Source of the DNA: Saussurea involucrata
Lineage: Eukaryota > Streptophyta > Magnoliopsida > Asterales > Asteraceae
DNA: 64,000 bases
Direction of reading: 5' to 3'
Assembly (NCBI GenBank): GCA_033807775.1
Contig: JAWVWS010001077.1
Coordinates: 310,001 to 374,000, forward strand
Each line of letters opens with the position of its first letter. The first letter of the stretch is position 1. Positions 23,655 through 37,334 of the stretch are shown piece after piece. The notes beneath the pieces are model-generated. The model saw only the letters and a program-made list of their open reading frames with translations, was not told where the DNA came from and made no database searches. The translations under genes were made by a program, and so were the position numbers.

Positions 23655-25175
23655 TCCAAAACCTAGATCCACAAGTTTCCAACCATAATTATTTATCCTC
23701 AAATACTTATAATCATTCCCCAAACATTTAGATCCCAAAATCTCAAATACATCAAGCCCTAATCTTCATAAATGAAGAAGGAGAAGAACACCTCAACTAA
23801 ACATAACCAAAATCGTCCACAATACTCCAAACGAGAAAGAAAGTGAACAAAATATGATTTGGAGCAATTAATCCTTTAATGACATATTATGATTTCTACA
23901 CTTCAAAATATCCAAAAGCCCCAAATATGGTTGTTTTACAACATTTATGAAGATAACCATTTCAAAAGAGTTAAACTATTCCATTAACTCAACCATTGAT
24001 ATTTTCAAGTAAAACACACAAATATTTGGAAAATAACATTTTTGGCATACACAAAGTTTTCACAAATCACCTTGAATTCACCTCGCTAGATTTAAGCTAA
24101 ATCTAGAATTTCTCCCAACGTAAGCTCCTTTGATGAAACCTGGATCCTTTAGGCCAAATCTTCCAAAACCTAGATCCACAAGTTTCCAACCATAAGTATT
24201 TATCCTCAAATACTTAGAATCATTCCACAAACCTTTAGAACCTAAAATCTCAAATACATCAAGCCTTAATCTTCATAAACGAAGAAGGAGAAGAACACTT
24301 CAACTAAACATAACCAAAATCGTCCACAATACTCCAAACGAGAAAGAAAGTGAACAAAATATGATTTTGACCAATTAATCCTTTAATGACATATTATGAT
24401 TTCTACACATCAAAATATCCAAAAGCCCCAAATATGGTTGTTTTACAACATTTATGAAGATAACCATTTCAAAAGAGTTAAACTATTCCATTAACTCAAC
24501 CATTGATATTTTCAAGTAAAACACACAAATATTTGGAAAATAACATTTTTGGCATGCACAAAGTTTTCACAAATCACCTTGAACTAACCTCGCTAGATTT
24601 AAGCTAAATCTAGAATTTCTCCCAACGTAAGCTCCTTTGATGCAACCCGGATCCTTTAGGCCAAATCTTCCAAAACCTAGATCCACAAGTTTCCAACCAT
24701 AAGTATTTATCCTCAAATACTTATAATCATTCCCCAAACATTTAGATCCCAAAATCTCAAATACATCAAGCCCTAATCTTCATAAATGAAGAAGGAGAAG
24801 AACACCTCAACTAAACATAACCAAAATCGTCCACAATACTCCAAACGAGAAAGAAAGTGAACAAAATATGATTTGGAGCAATTAATCCTTTAATGACATA
24901 TTATGATTTCTACACATCAAAATATCCAAAAGCCCCAAATATGGTTGTTTTACAACATTTATGAAGATAACCATTTCAAAAGAGTTAAACTATTCCATTA
25001 ACTCAACCATTGATATTTTCAAGTAAAACACACAAATATTTGGAAAATAACATTTTTGGCATACACAAAGTTTTCACAAATCACCTTGAATTCACCTCGC
25101 TAGATTTAAGCTAAATCTAGAATTTCTCCCAACGTAAGCTCCTTTGATGAAACCTGAATCCTTTAGGCCAAATCT
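23655..25175. repeat. Q-P-Q monomers (507 bp each)
   Basis: Starts are 23655, 24162 and 24669. The last Q unit has ACACATCAAAAT, not ACACTTCAAAAT, and CCTGAATCC, which removes its BamHI site. The same variant pair appears at 36828 and 40879. Confidence 0.9.
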
Positions 25176-27198
25176 TCCAAAACCTAGATCCACAAGTTTC
25201 CAACCATAAGTATTTATCCTCAAATACTTAGTATCATTCCACAAACCTTTAGAACCTAAAATCTCAAATACATCAAGCCTTAATCTTCATAAACGAAGAA
25301 GGAGAAGAACACTTCAACTAAACATAACCAAAATCGTCCACAATACTCCAAACGAGAAAGAAAGTGAACAAAATATGATTTTGACCAATTAATCCTTTAA
25401 TGACATATTATGATTTCTACACATCAAAATATCCAAAAGCCCCAAATATGGTTGTTTTACAACATTTATGAAGATAACCATTTCAAAAGAGTTAAACTAT
25501 TCCATTAACTCAACCATTGATATTTTCAAGTAAAACACCCAAATATTTGGAAAATACCATTTTGGCATGCACAAAGTTTTCACAAATCAACCTGAACTCA
25601 CGTCGCTAGATTTAAGCTAAATCTAGAATTTCTCCCAACGTAAGCTTCTTTGATGCAACCCGGATCCTTTAGGCCAAATCTTCCAAAACCTAGATCCACA
25701 AGTTTCCAACCATAAGTATTTATCCTCAAATACTTAGAATCATTTCCCAAACATTTAGAACCCAAAATCCATTTACATCAAGCCCTAATCTTCATAAATG
25801 AAGAAGGAGAAGAACACTTCAACTAAACATAACCAAAATTTCCACAATACTCCAAACGAGAAAGAAAGTGAACAAAATATGATTTGGAGCAATTAATCCT
25901 TTAATGACATATTATGATTTCTACACATCAAAATATCCAAAAGCCCCAAATATGGTTGTTTTACAACATTTATGAAGATAACCATTTCAAAAGAGTTAAA
26001 CTATTCCATTAACTCAACCATTGATATTTTCAAGTAAAACACACAAATATTTGGAAAATAACATTTTTGGCATACACAAAGTTTTCACAAATCACCTTGA
26101 ATTCACCTAGCTAGATTTTAGCTAAATCTAGAATTTCTCCCAACGTAAGCTCCTTTGATGAAACCTGGATCCTTTAGGCCAAATCTTCCAAAACCTAGAT
26201 CCACAAGTTTCCAACCATAAGTATTTATCCTCAAATACTTAGAATCATACCACAAACCTTTAGAACCTAAAATCTCAAATACATCAAGCCTTAATCTTCA
26301 TAAACGAAGAAGGAGAAGAACACTTCAACTAAACATAACCAAAATCGTCCACAATACTCCAAACGAGAAAGAAAGTGAACAAAATATGATTTTGAGCAAT
26401 TAATCCTTTAATGACATATTATGATTTCTACACATCAAAATATCCAAAAGCCCCAAATATGGTTGTTTTACAACATTATGAAGATAACCATTTCAAAAGA
26501 GTTAAAATATTCCATTAACTCAACCATTGATATTTTCAAGTAAAACACCCAAATATTTGGAAAATAACATTTTTGGCATGCACAAAGTTTTCACAAATCA
26601 AACTGAACTCACATCGCTAGATTTAAGCTAAATCTAGAATTTCTCCCAACGTAAGCTTCTTTGATGCAACCCGGATCCTTTAGGCCAAATCTTCCAAAAC
26701 CTAGATCCACAAGTTTTCAACCATAAGTATTTATCCTCAAATACTTAGAATCATTTCCCAAACATTTAGAACCCAAAATCTCAAATACATCAAGCCCTAA
26801 TCTTCATAAATGAAGAAGGAGAAGAACACTTCAACTAAACATAACCAAAATTTCCACAATACTCCAAACGAGAAAGAAAGTGAACAAAATATGATTTGGA
26901 GCAATTAATCCTTTAATGACATATTATGATTTCTACACATCAAAATATCCAAAAGCCCCAAATATGGTTGTTTTACAACATTTATGAAGATAACCATTTC
27001 AAAAGAGTTAAATTATTCCATTAACTCAACCATTGATATTTTCAAGTAAAACACACAAATATTTGGAAAATAACATTTTTGGCATACACAAAGTTTTCAC
27101 AAATCACCTTGAATTCACCTCGCTAGATTTAAGCTAAATCTAGAATTTCTCCCAACGTAAGCTCCTTTGATAAAACCTGGATCCTTTAGGCCAAATCT
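25176..27198. repeat. Four-monomer block, first copy (506, 505, 506, 506 bp)
   Basis: Starts are 25176, 25682, 26187 and 26693. Rare marks in order are CTTAGTATC and AAATACCATTTTGGC; CCATTTACATC and CACCTAGCTAGATTTTAGC; AATCATACC and GTTAAAATATTCC; GTTTTCAACC and GATAAAACC. The block recurs at 37335-39357. Confidence 0.92.
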
Positions 27199-30100
27199 TC
27201 CAAAACCTAGATCCACAAGTTTCCAACCATAAGTATTTATCCTCAAATACTTAGAATCATTCCACAAACCTTTAGAACCTAAAATCTCAAATACATCAAG
27301 CCTTAATCTTCATAAACGAAGAAGGAGAAGAACACTTCAACTAAACATAACCAAAATCGTCCACAATACTCCAAACGAGAAAGAAAGTGAACAAAATCTG
27401 ATTTTGACCAATTAATCCTTTAATGACATATTATGATTTCTACACATCAAAATATCCAAAAGCCCCAAATATGGTTGTTTTACAACATTTATGAAGATAA
27501 CCATTTCAAAAGAGTTAAACTATTCCATTAACTCAACCATCGATATTTTCAAGTAAAACACACAAATATTTGGAAAATAACATTTTTGGCATGCACAAAG
27601 TTTTCACAAATCACCTTGAACTAACCTCGCTAGATTTAAGCTAAATCTAGAATTTCTCCCAACGTAAGCTCCTTTGATGCAACCCGGATCCTTTAGGCCA
27701 AATCTTCCAAAACCTAGATCCACAAGTTTCCAACCATAAGTATTTATCCTCAAATACTTATAATCATTCCCCAAACATTTAGATCCCAAAATCTCAAATA
27801 CATCAAGCCCTAATCTTCATAAATGAAGAAGGAGAAGAACACCTCAACTAAACATAACCAAAATCGTCCACAATACTCCAAACGAGAAAGAAAGTGAACA
27901 AAATATGATTTGGAGCAATTAATCCTTTAATGACATATTATGATTTCTACACTTCAAAATATCCAAAAGCCCCAAATATGGTTGTTTTACAACATTTATG
28001 AAGATAACCATTTCAAAAGAGTTAAACTATTCCATTAACTCAACCATTGATATTTTCAAGTAAAACACCCAAATATTTGGAAAATAACATTTTTGGCATG
28101 CACAAAGTTTTCACAAATCAACTTGAACTCACGTCGCTAGATTTAAGCTAAATCTAGAATTTCTCCCAACGTAAGCTTCTTTGATGCAACCCGGATCCTT
28201 TAGGCCAAATCTTCCAAAACCTAGATCTACAAGTTTCCAACCATAATTATTTATCCTCAAATACTTAGAATCATTCCCCAAACATTTAGATCCCAAAATC
28301 TCAAATACATCAAGCCCTGATCTTCATAAATGAAGAAGGAGAAGAACACTTCAACTAAACATAACCAAAATTTCCACAATACTCCAAACGAGAAAGAAAG
28401 TGAACAAAATATGATTTTGAGCAATTAATCCTTTAATGACATATAATGATTTCTACACATCAAAATATCCAAAAGCCCCAAATATGGTTGTTTTACAACA
28501 TTTATGAAGATAACCATTTCAAAAGAGTTAAACTATTCCATTAACTCAACCATTGATATTTTCAAGTAAAACACACAAATATTTGGAAAATAACATTTTT
28601 GGCATACACAAAGTTTTCACAAATCACCTTGAATTCACCTCGCAAGATTTAAGCTAAATCTAGAATTTCTCCCAACGTAAGCTCCTTTGATGAAACCTGG
28701 ATCCTTTAGGCCAAATCTTCCAAAACCTAGATCCACAAGTTTCCAACCATAAGTATTTATCCTCAAATACTTAGTATCATTCCACAAACCTTTAGAACCT
28801 AAAATCTCAAATACATCAAGCCTTAATCTTCATAAACGAAGAAGGAGAAGAACACTTCAACTAAACATAACCAAAATCGTCCACAATACTCCAAACGAGA
28901 AAGAAAGTGAACAAAATATGATTTTGACCAATTAATCCTTTAATGACATATTATGATTTCTACACATCAAAATATCCAAAAGCCCCAAATATGGTTGTTT
29001 TACAACATTTATGAAGATAACCATTTCAAAAGAGTTAAACTATTCCATTAACTCAACCATTGATATTTTCAAGTAAAACACACAAATATTTGGAAAATAA
29101 CATTTTTGGCATGCACAAAGTTTTCACAAATCACCTTGAACTAACCTCGCTAGATTTAAGCTAAATCTAGAATTTCTCCCAACGTAAGCTCCTTTGATGC
29201 AACCCGGATCCTTTAGGACAAATCTTCCAAAACCTAGATCCACAAGTTTCCAACCATAAGTATTTATCCTCAAATACTTATAATCATTCCCCAAACATTT
29301 AGATCCCAAAATCTCAAATACATCAAGCCCTAATCTTCATAAATGAAGAAGGAGAATAACACTTCAACTAAACATAACCAAAATCGTCCACAATAATCCA
29401 AACGAGAAAGAAAGTGAACAAAATATGATTTTGAGCAATTAATCCTTTAATGACATATTATGATTTCTACACATCAAAATATCCAAAAGCCCCAAATATG
29501 GTTGTTTCACAACATTATGAAGATAACCATTTCAAAAGAGTTAAACTATTCCATTAACTCAACCATTGATATTTTCAAGTAAAACACCCAAATATTTGGA
29601 AAATAACATTTTTGGCATGCACAAAGTTTTCACAAATCAACTTGAACTCACGTCGCTAGATTTAAGCTAAATCTAGAATTTCTCCCAACGTAAGCTTCTT
29701 TGATGCAACCCGGATCCTTTAGTCAAAATCTTCCAAAACCTAGATCCACAAGTTTTCAACCATAAGTATTTATCCTCAAATACTTAGAATCATTTCCCAA
29801 ACATTTAGAACCCAAAATCTCAAATACATCAAGCCCTAATCTTCATAAAAGAAGAAGGAGAAGAACACTTCAACTAAACATAACCAAAATTTCCACAATA
29901 CTCCAAACGAGAAAGAAAGTGAACAAAATATGATTTGGAGCAATTAATCCTTTAATGACATATTATGATTTCTACACATCAAAATATCCAAAAGCCCCAA
30001 ATATGGTTGTTTTACAACATTTATGAAGATAACCATTTCAAAAGAGTTAAACTATTCCATTAACTCAACCATTGATATTTTCAAGTAAAACACACAAATA

Positions 30101-31251
30101 TTTGGAAAATAACATTTTTGGCATACACAAAGTTTTCACAAATCACCTTGAATTCACCTCGCTAGATTTAAGCTAAATCTAGAATTTCTCCCAACGTAAG
30201 CTCCTTTGATAAAACCTGGATACTTTAGGCCAAATCTTCCAAAACTTAGATCCACAAGTTTCCAACCATAAGTATTTATCCTCAAATACTTAGAATCATT
30301 CCACAAACCTTTAGAACCTAAAATCTCAAATACATCAAGCCTTAATCTTCATAAACGAAGAAGGAGAAGAACACTTCAACTAAACATAACCAAAATCGTC
30401 CACAATACTCCAAACGAGAAAGAAAGTGAACAAAATCTGATTTTGACCAATTAATCCTTTAATGACATATTATGATTTCTACACATCAAAATATCCAAAA
30501 GCCCCAAATATGGTTGTTTTACAACATTTATGAAGATAACCATTTCAAAAGAGTTAAACTATTCCATTAACTCAACCATCGATATTTTCAAGTAAAACAC
30601 ACAAATATTTGGAAAATAACATTTTTGGCATGCACAAAGTTTTCACAAATCACCTTGAACTAACCTCGCTAGATTTAAGCTAAATCTAGAATTTCTCCCA
30701 ACGTAAGCTCCTTTGATGCAACCCGGATCCTTTAGGCCAAATCTTCCAAAACCTAGATCCACAAGTTTCCAACCATAAGTATTTATCCTCAAATACTTAT
30801 AATCATTCCCCAAACATTTAGATCCCAAAATCTCAAATACATCAAGCCCTAATCTTCATAAATGAAGAAGGAGAAGAACACCTCAACTAAACATAACCAA
30901 AATCGTCCACAATACTCCAAACGAGAAAGAAAGTGAACAAAATATGATTTGGAGCAATTAATCCTTTAATGACATATTATGATTTCTACACTTCAAAATA
31001 TCCAAAAGCCCCAAATATGGTTGTTTTACAACATTTATGAAGATAACCATTTCAAAAGAGTTAAACTATTCCATTAACTCAACCATTGATATTTTCAAGT
31101 AAAACACACAAATATTTGGAAAATAACATTTTTGGCATACACAAAGTTTTCACAAATCACCTTGAATTCACCTCGCTAGATTTAAGCTAAATCTAGAATT
31201 TCTCCCAACGTAAGCTCCTTTGATGAAACCTGGATCCTTTAGGCCAAATCT
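27199..31251. repeat. Eight-monomer HOR, first copy (4053 bp)
   Basis: Starts are 27199, 27706, 28213, 28719, 29226, 29732, 30238 and 30745. Rare marks are ATAATTATTT with CATATAATG (28213), CTTAGTATC (28719), GAGAATAAC with CACAATAATCC, TTTCACAAC and AGTCAAAATC (29226), and CATAAAAGAAG (29732). The next 4055 bp repeats the order. Confidence 0.92.
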
Positions 31252-34200
31252 TCCAAAACCTAGATCCACAAGTTTCCAACCATAAGTATTTATCCTCAAA
31301 TACTTAGAATCATTCCACAAACCTTTAGAACCTAAAATCTCAAATACATCAAGCCTTAATCTTCATAAACGAAGAAGGAGAAGAACACTTCAACTAAACA
31401 TAACCAAAATCGTCCACAATACTCCAAACGAGAAAGAAAGTGAACAAAATATGATTTTGACCAATTAATCCTTTAATGACATATTATGATTTCTACACAT
31501 CAAAATATCCAAAAGCCCCAAATATGGTTGTTTTACAACATTTATGAAGATAACCATTTCAAAAGAGTTAAACTATTCCATTAACTCAACCATCGATATT
31601 TTCAAGTAAAACACACAAATATTTGGAAAATAACATTTTTGGCATGCACAAAGTTTTCACAAATCACCTTGAACTAACCTCGCTAGATTTAAGCTAAATC
31701 TAGAATTTCTCCCAACGTAAGCTCCTTTGATGCAACCCGGATCCTTTAGGCCAAATCTTCCAAAACCTAGATCCACAAGTTTCCAACCATAAGTATTTAT
31801 CCTCAAATACTTATAATCATTCCCCAAACATTTAGATCCCAAAATCTCAAATACATCAAGCCCTAATCTTCATAAATGAAGAAGGAGAAGAACACCTCAA
31901 CTAAACATAACCAAAATCGTCCACAATACTCCAAACGAGAAAGAAAGTGAACAAAATATGATTTGGAGCAATTAATCCTTTAATGACATATTATGATTTC
32001 TACACTTCAAAATATCCAAAAGCCCCAAATATGGTTGTTTTACAACATTTATTAAGATAACCATTTCAAAAGAGTTAAACTATTCCATTAACTCAACCAT
32101 TGATATTTTCAAGTAAAACACCCAAATATTTGGAAAATAACATTTTTGGCATGCACAAAGTTTTCACAAATCAACTTGAACTCACGTCGCTAGATTTAAG
32201 CTAAATCTAGAATTTCTCCCAACGTAAGCTTCTTTGATGCAACCCGGATCCTTTAGGCCAAATCTTCCAAAACCTAGATCCACAAGTTTCCAACCATAAT
32301 TATTTATCCTCAAATACTTAGAATCATTCCCCAAACATTTAGATCCCAAAATCTCAAATACATCAAGCCCTAATCTTCATAAATGAAGAAGGAGAAGAAC
32401 ACTTCAACTAAACATAACCAAAATTTCCACAATACTCCAAACGAGAAAGAAAGTGAACAAAATATGATTTTGAGCAATTAATCCTTTAATGACATATAAT
32501 GATTTCTACACATCAAAATATCCAAAAGCCCCAAATATGGTTGTTTTACAACATTTATGAAGATAACCATTTCAAAAGAGTTAAACTATTCCATTAACTC
32601 AACCATTGATATTTTCAAGTAAAACACACAAATATTTGGAAAATAACATTTTTGGCATACACAAAGTTTTCACAAATCACCTTGAATTCACCTCGCTAGA
32701 TTTAAGCTAAATCTAGAATTTCTCCCAACGTAAGCTCCTTTGATGAAACCTGGATCCTTTAGGCCAAATCTTCCAAAACCTAGATCCACAAGTTTCCAAC
32801 CATAAGTATTTATCCTCAAATACTTAGTATCATTCCACAAACCTTTAGAACCTAAAATCTCAAATACATCAAGCCTTAATCTTCATAAACGAAGAAGGAG
32901 AAGAACACTTCAACTAAACATAACCAAAATCGTCCACAATACTCCAAACGAGAAAGAAAGTGAACAAAATATGATTTGGACCAATTAATCCTTTAATGAC
33001 ATATTATGATTTCTACACATCAAAATATCCAAAAGCCCCAAATATGGTTGTTTTACAACATTTATGAAGATAACCATTTCAAAAGAGTTAAACTATTCCA
33101 TTAACTCAACCATTGATATTTTCAAGTAAAACACACAAATATTTGGAAAATAACATTTTTGGCATGCACAAAGTTTTCACAAATCACCTTGAACTAACCT
33201 CGCTAGATTTAAGCTAAATCTAGAATTTCTCCCAACGTAAGCTCCTTTGATGCAACCCGGATCCTTTAGGACAAATCTTCCAAAACCTAGATCCACAAGT
33301 TTCCAACCATAAGTATTTATCCTCAAATACTTATAATCATTCCCCAAACATTTAGATCCCAAAATCTCAAATACATCAAGCCCTAATCTTCATAAATGAA
33401 GAAAAGGAGAATAACACTTCAACTAAACATAACCAAAATTGTCCACAATAATCCAAACGAGAAAGAAAGTGAACAAAATATGATTTTGAGCAATTAATCC
33501 TTTAATGACATATTATGATTTCTACACATCAAAATATCCAAAAGCCCCAAATATGGTTGTTTCACAACATTATGAAGATAACCATTTCAAAAGAGTTAAA
33601 CTATTCCATTAACTCAACCATTGATATTTTCAAGTAAAACACCCAAATATTTGGAAAATAACATTTTTGGCATGCACAAAGTTTTCACAAATCAACTTGA
33701 ACTCACGTCGCTAGATTTAAGCTAAATCTAGAATTTCTCCCAACGTAAGCTTCTTTGATGCAACCCGGATCCTTTAGTCAAAATCTTCCAAAACCTAGAT
33801 CCACAAGTTTTCAACCATAATTATTTATCCTCAAATACTTAGAATCATTTCCCAAACATTTAGAACCCAAAATCTCAAATACATCAAGCCCTAATCTTCA
33901 TAAAAGAAGAAGGAGAAGAACACTTCAACTAAACATAACCAAAATTTCCACAATACTCCAAACGAGAAAGAAAGTGAACAAAATATGATTTGGAGCAATT
34001 AATCCTTTAATGACATATTATGATTTCTACACATCAAAATATCCAAATGCCCCAAATATGGTTGTTTTACAACATTTATGAAGATAACCATTTCAAAAGA
34101 GTTAAACTATTCCATTAACTCAACCATTGATATTTTCAAGTAAAACACACAAATATTTGGAAAATAACATTTTTGGCATACACAAAGTTTTCACAAATCA

Positions 34201-35306
34201 CCTTGAATTCACCTCGCTAGATTTAAGCTAAATCTAGAATTTCTCCCAACGTAAGCTCCTTTGATAAAACCTGGATCCTTTAGGCCAAATCTTCCAAAAC
34301 CTAGATCCACAAGTTTCCAACCATAAGTATTTATCCTCAAATACTTAGAATCATTCCACAAACCTTTAGAACCTAAAATCTCAAATACATCAAGCCTTAA
34401 TCTTCATAAACGAAGAAGGAGAAGAACACTTCAACTAAACATAACCAAAATCGTCCACAATACTCCAAACGAGAAAGAAAGTGAACAAAATCTGATTTTG
34501 ACCAATTAATCCTTTAATGACATATTATGATTTCTACACATCAAAATATCCAAAAGCCCCAAATATGGTTGTTTTACAACATTTATGAAGATAACCATTT
34601 CAAAAGAGTTAAACTATTCCATTAACTCAACCATCGATATTTTCAAGTAAAACACACAAATATTTGGAAAATAACATTTTTGGCATGCACAAAGTTTTCA
34701 CAAATCACCTTGAACTAACCTCGCTAGATTTAAGCTAAATCTAGAATTTCTCCCAACGTAAGCTCCTTTGATGCAACCCGGATCCTTTAGGCCAAATCTT
34801 CCAAAACCTAGATCCACAAGTTTCCAACCATAAGTATTTATCCTCAAATACTTATAATCATTCCCCAAACATTTAGATCCCAAAATCTCAAATACATCAA
34901 GCCCTAATCTTCATAAATGAAGAAGGAGAAGAACACCTCAACTAAACATAACCAAAATCGTCCACAATACTCCAAACGAGAAAGAAAGTGAACAAAATAT
35001 GATTTGGAGCAATTAATCCTTTAATGACATATTATGATTTCTACACTTCAAAATATCCAAAAGCCCCAAATATGGTTGTTTTACAACATTTATGAAGATA
35101 ACCATTTCAAAAGAGTTAAACTATTCCATTAACTCAACCATTGATATTTTCAAGTAAAACACACAAATATTTGGAAAATAACATTTTTGGCATACACAAA
35201 GTTTTCACAAATCACCTTGAATTCACCTCGCTAGATTTAAGCTAAATCTAGAATTTCTCCCAACGTAAGCTCCTTTGATGAAACCTGGATCCTTTAGGCC
35301 AAATCT
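31252..35306. repeat. Eight-monomer HOR, second copy (4055 bp)
   Basis: Starts are 31252, 31759, 32266, 32772, 33279, 33787, 34293 and 34800. It repeats the marks of 27199-31251, including CACAATAATCC and CATAAAAGAAG. Differences include GAAGAAAAGGAG (+2 bp), AAAATTGTCCAC, TTTATTAAG and AAATGCCCC. The two-base length difference comes from the unit at 33279. Confidence 0.92.
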
Positions 35307-37334
35307 TCCAAAACCTAGATCCACAAGTTTCCAACCATAAGTATTTATCCTCAAATACTTAGAATCATTCCACAAACCTTTAGAACCTAAAATCTCAAAT
35401 ACATCAAGCCTTAATCTTCATAAACGAAGAAGGAGAAGAACACTTCAACTAAACATAACCAAAATCGTCCACAATACTCCAAACGAGAAAGAAAGTGAAC
35501 AAAATATGATTTTGACCAATTAATCCTTTAATGACATATTATGATTTCTACACATCAAAATATCCAAAAGCCCCAAATATGGTTGTTTTACAACATTTAT
35601 GAAGATAACCATTTCAAAAGAGTTAAACTATTCCATTAACTCAACCATTGATATTTTCAAGTAAAACACACAAATATTTGGAAAATAACATTTTTGGCAT
35701 GCACAAAGTTTTCACAAATCACCTTGAACTAACCTCGCTAGATTTAAGCTAAATCTAGAATTTCTCCCAACGTAAGCTCCTTTGATGCAACCCGGATCCT
35801 TTAGGCCAAATCTTCCAAAACCTAGATCCACAAGTTTCCAACCATAAGTATTTATCCTCAAATACTTATAATCATTCCCCAAACATTTAGATCCCAAAAT
35901 CTCAAATACATCAAGCCCTAATCTTCATAAATGATGAAGGAGAAGAACACCTCAACTAAACATAACCAAAATCGTCCACAATACTCCAAACGAGAAAGAA
36001 AGTGAACAAAATATGATTTGGAGCAATTAATCCTTTAATGACATATTATGATTTCTACACTTCAAAATATCCAAAAGCCCCAAATATGGTTGTTTTACAA
36101 CATTTATGAAGATAACCATTTCAAAAGAGTTAAACTATTCCATTAACTCAACCATTGATATTTTCAAGTAAAACACACAAATATTTGGAAAATAACATTT
36201 TTGGCATACACAAAGTTTTCACAAATCACCTTGAATTCACCTCGCTAGATTTAAGCTAAATCTAGAATTTCTCCCAACGTAAGCTCCTTTGATGAAACCT
36301 GGATCCTTTAGGCCAAATCTTCCAAAACCTAGATCCACAAGTTTCCAACCATAAGTATTTATCCTCAAATACTTAGAATCATTCCACAAACCTTTAGAAC
36401 CTAAAATCTCAAATACATCAAGCCTTAATCTTCATAAACGAAGAAGGAGAAGAACACTTCAACTAAACATAACCAAAATCGTCCACAATACTCCAAACGA
36501 GAAAGAAAGTGAACAAAATATGATTTTGACCAATTAATCCTTTAATGACATATTATGATTTCTACACATCAAAATATCCAAAAGCCCCAAATATGGTTGT
36601 TTTACAACATTTATGAAGATAACCATTTCAAAAGAGTTAAACTATTCCATTAACTCAACCATTGATATTTTCAAGTAAAACACACAAATATTTGGAAAAT
36701 AACATTTTTGGCATGCACAAAGTTTTCACAAATCACCTTGAACTAACCTCGCTAGATTTAAGCTAAATCTAGAATTTCTCCCAACGTAAGCTCCTTTGAT
36801 GCAACCCGGATCCTTTAGGCCAAATCTTCCAAAACCTAGATCCACAAGTTTCCAACCATAAGTATTTATCCTCAAATACTTATAATCATTCCCCAAACAT
36901 TTAGATCCCAAAATCTCAAATACATCAAGCCCTAATCTTCATAAATGATGAAGGAGAAGAACACCTCAACTAAACATAACCAAAATCGTCCACAATACTC
37001 CAAACGAGAAAGAAAGTGAACAAAATATGATTTGTAGCAATTAATCCTTTAATGACATATTATGATTTCTACACATCAAAATATCCAAAAGCCCCAAATA
37101 TGGTTGTTTTACAACATTTATGAAGATAACCATTTCAAAAGAGTTAAACTATTCCATTAACTCAACCATTGATATTTTCAAGTAAAACACACAAATATTT
37201 GGAAAATAACATTTTTGGCATACACAAAGTTTTCACAAATCACCTTGAATTCACCTCGCTAGATTTAAGCTAAATCTAGAATTTCTCCCAACGTAAGCTC
37301 CTTTGATGAAACCTGAATCCTTTAGGCCAAATCT
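35307..37334. repeat. Two tandem 1014 bp P+Q dimers
   Basis: Starts are 35307, 35814, 36321 and 36828. Both Q units have AAATGATGAAGG, found nowhere else, so one dimer was copied from the other. The right part of the second Q unit (ACACATCAAAAT, CCTGAATCC) instead matches the units at 24669 and 40879, which places a recombination breakpoint inside it. Confidence 0.9.
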
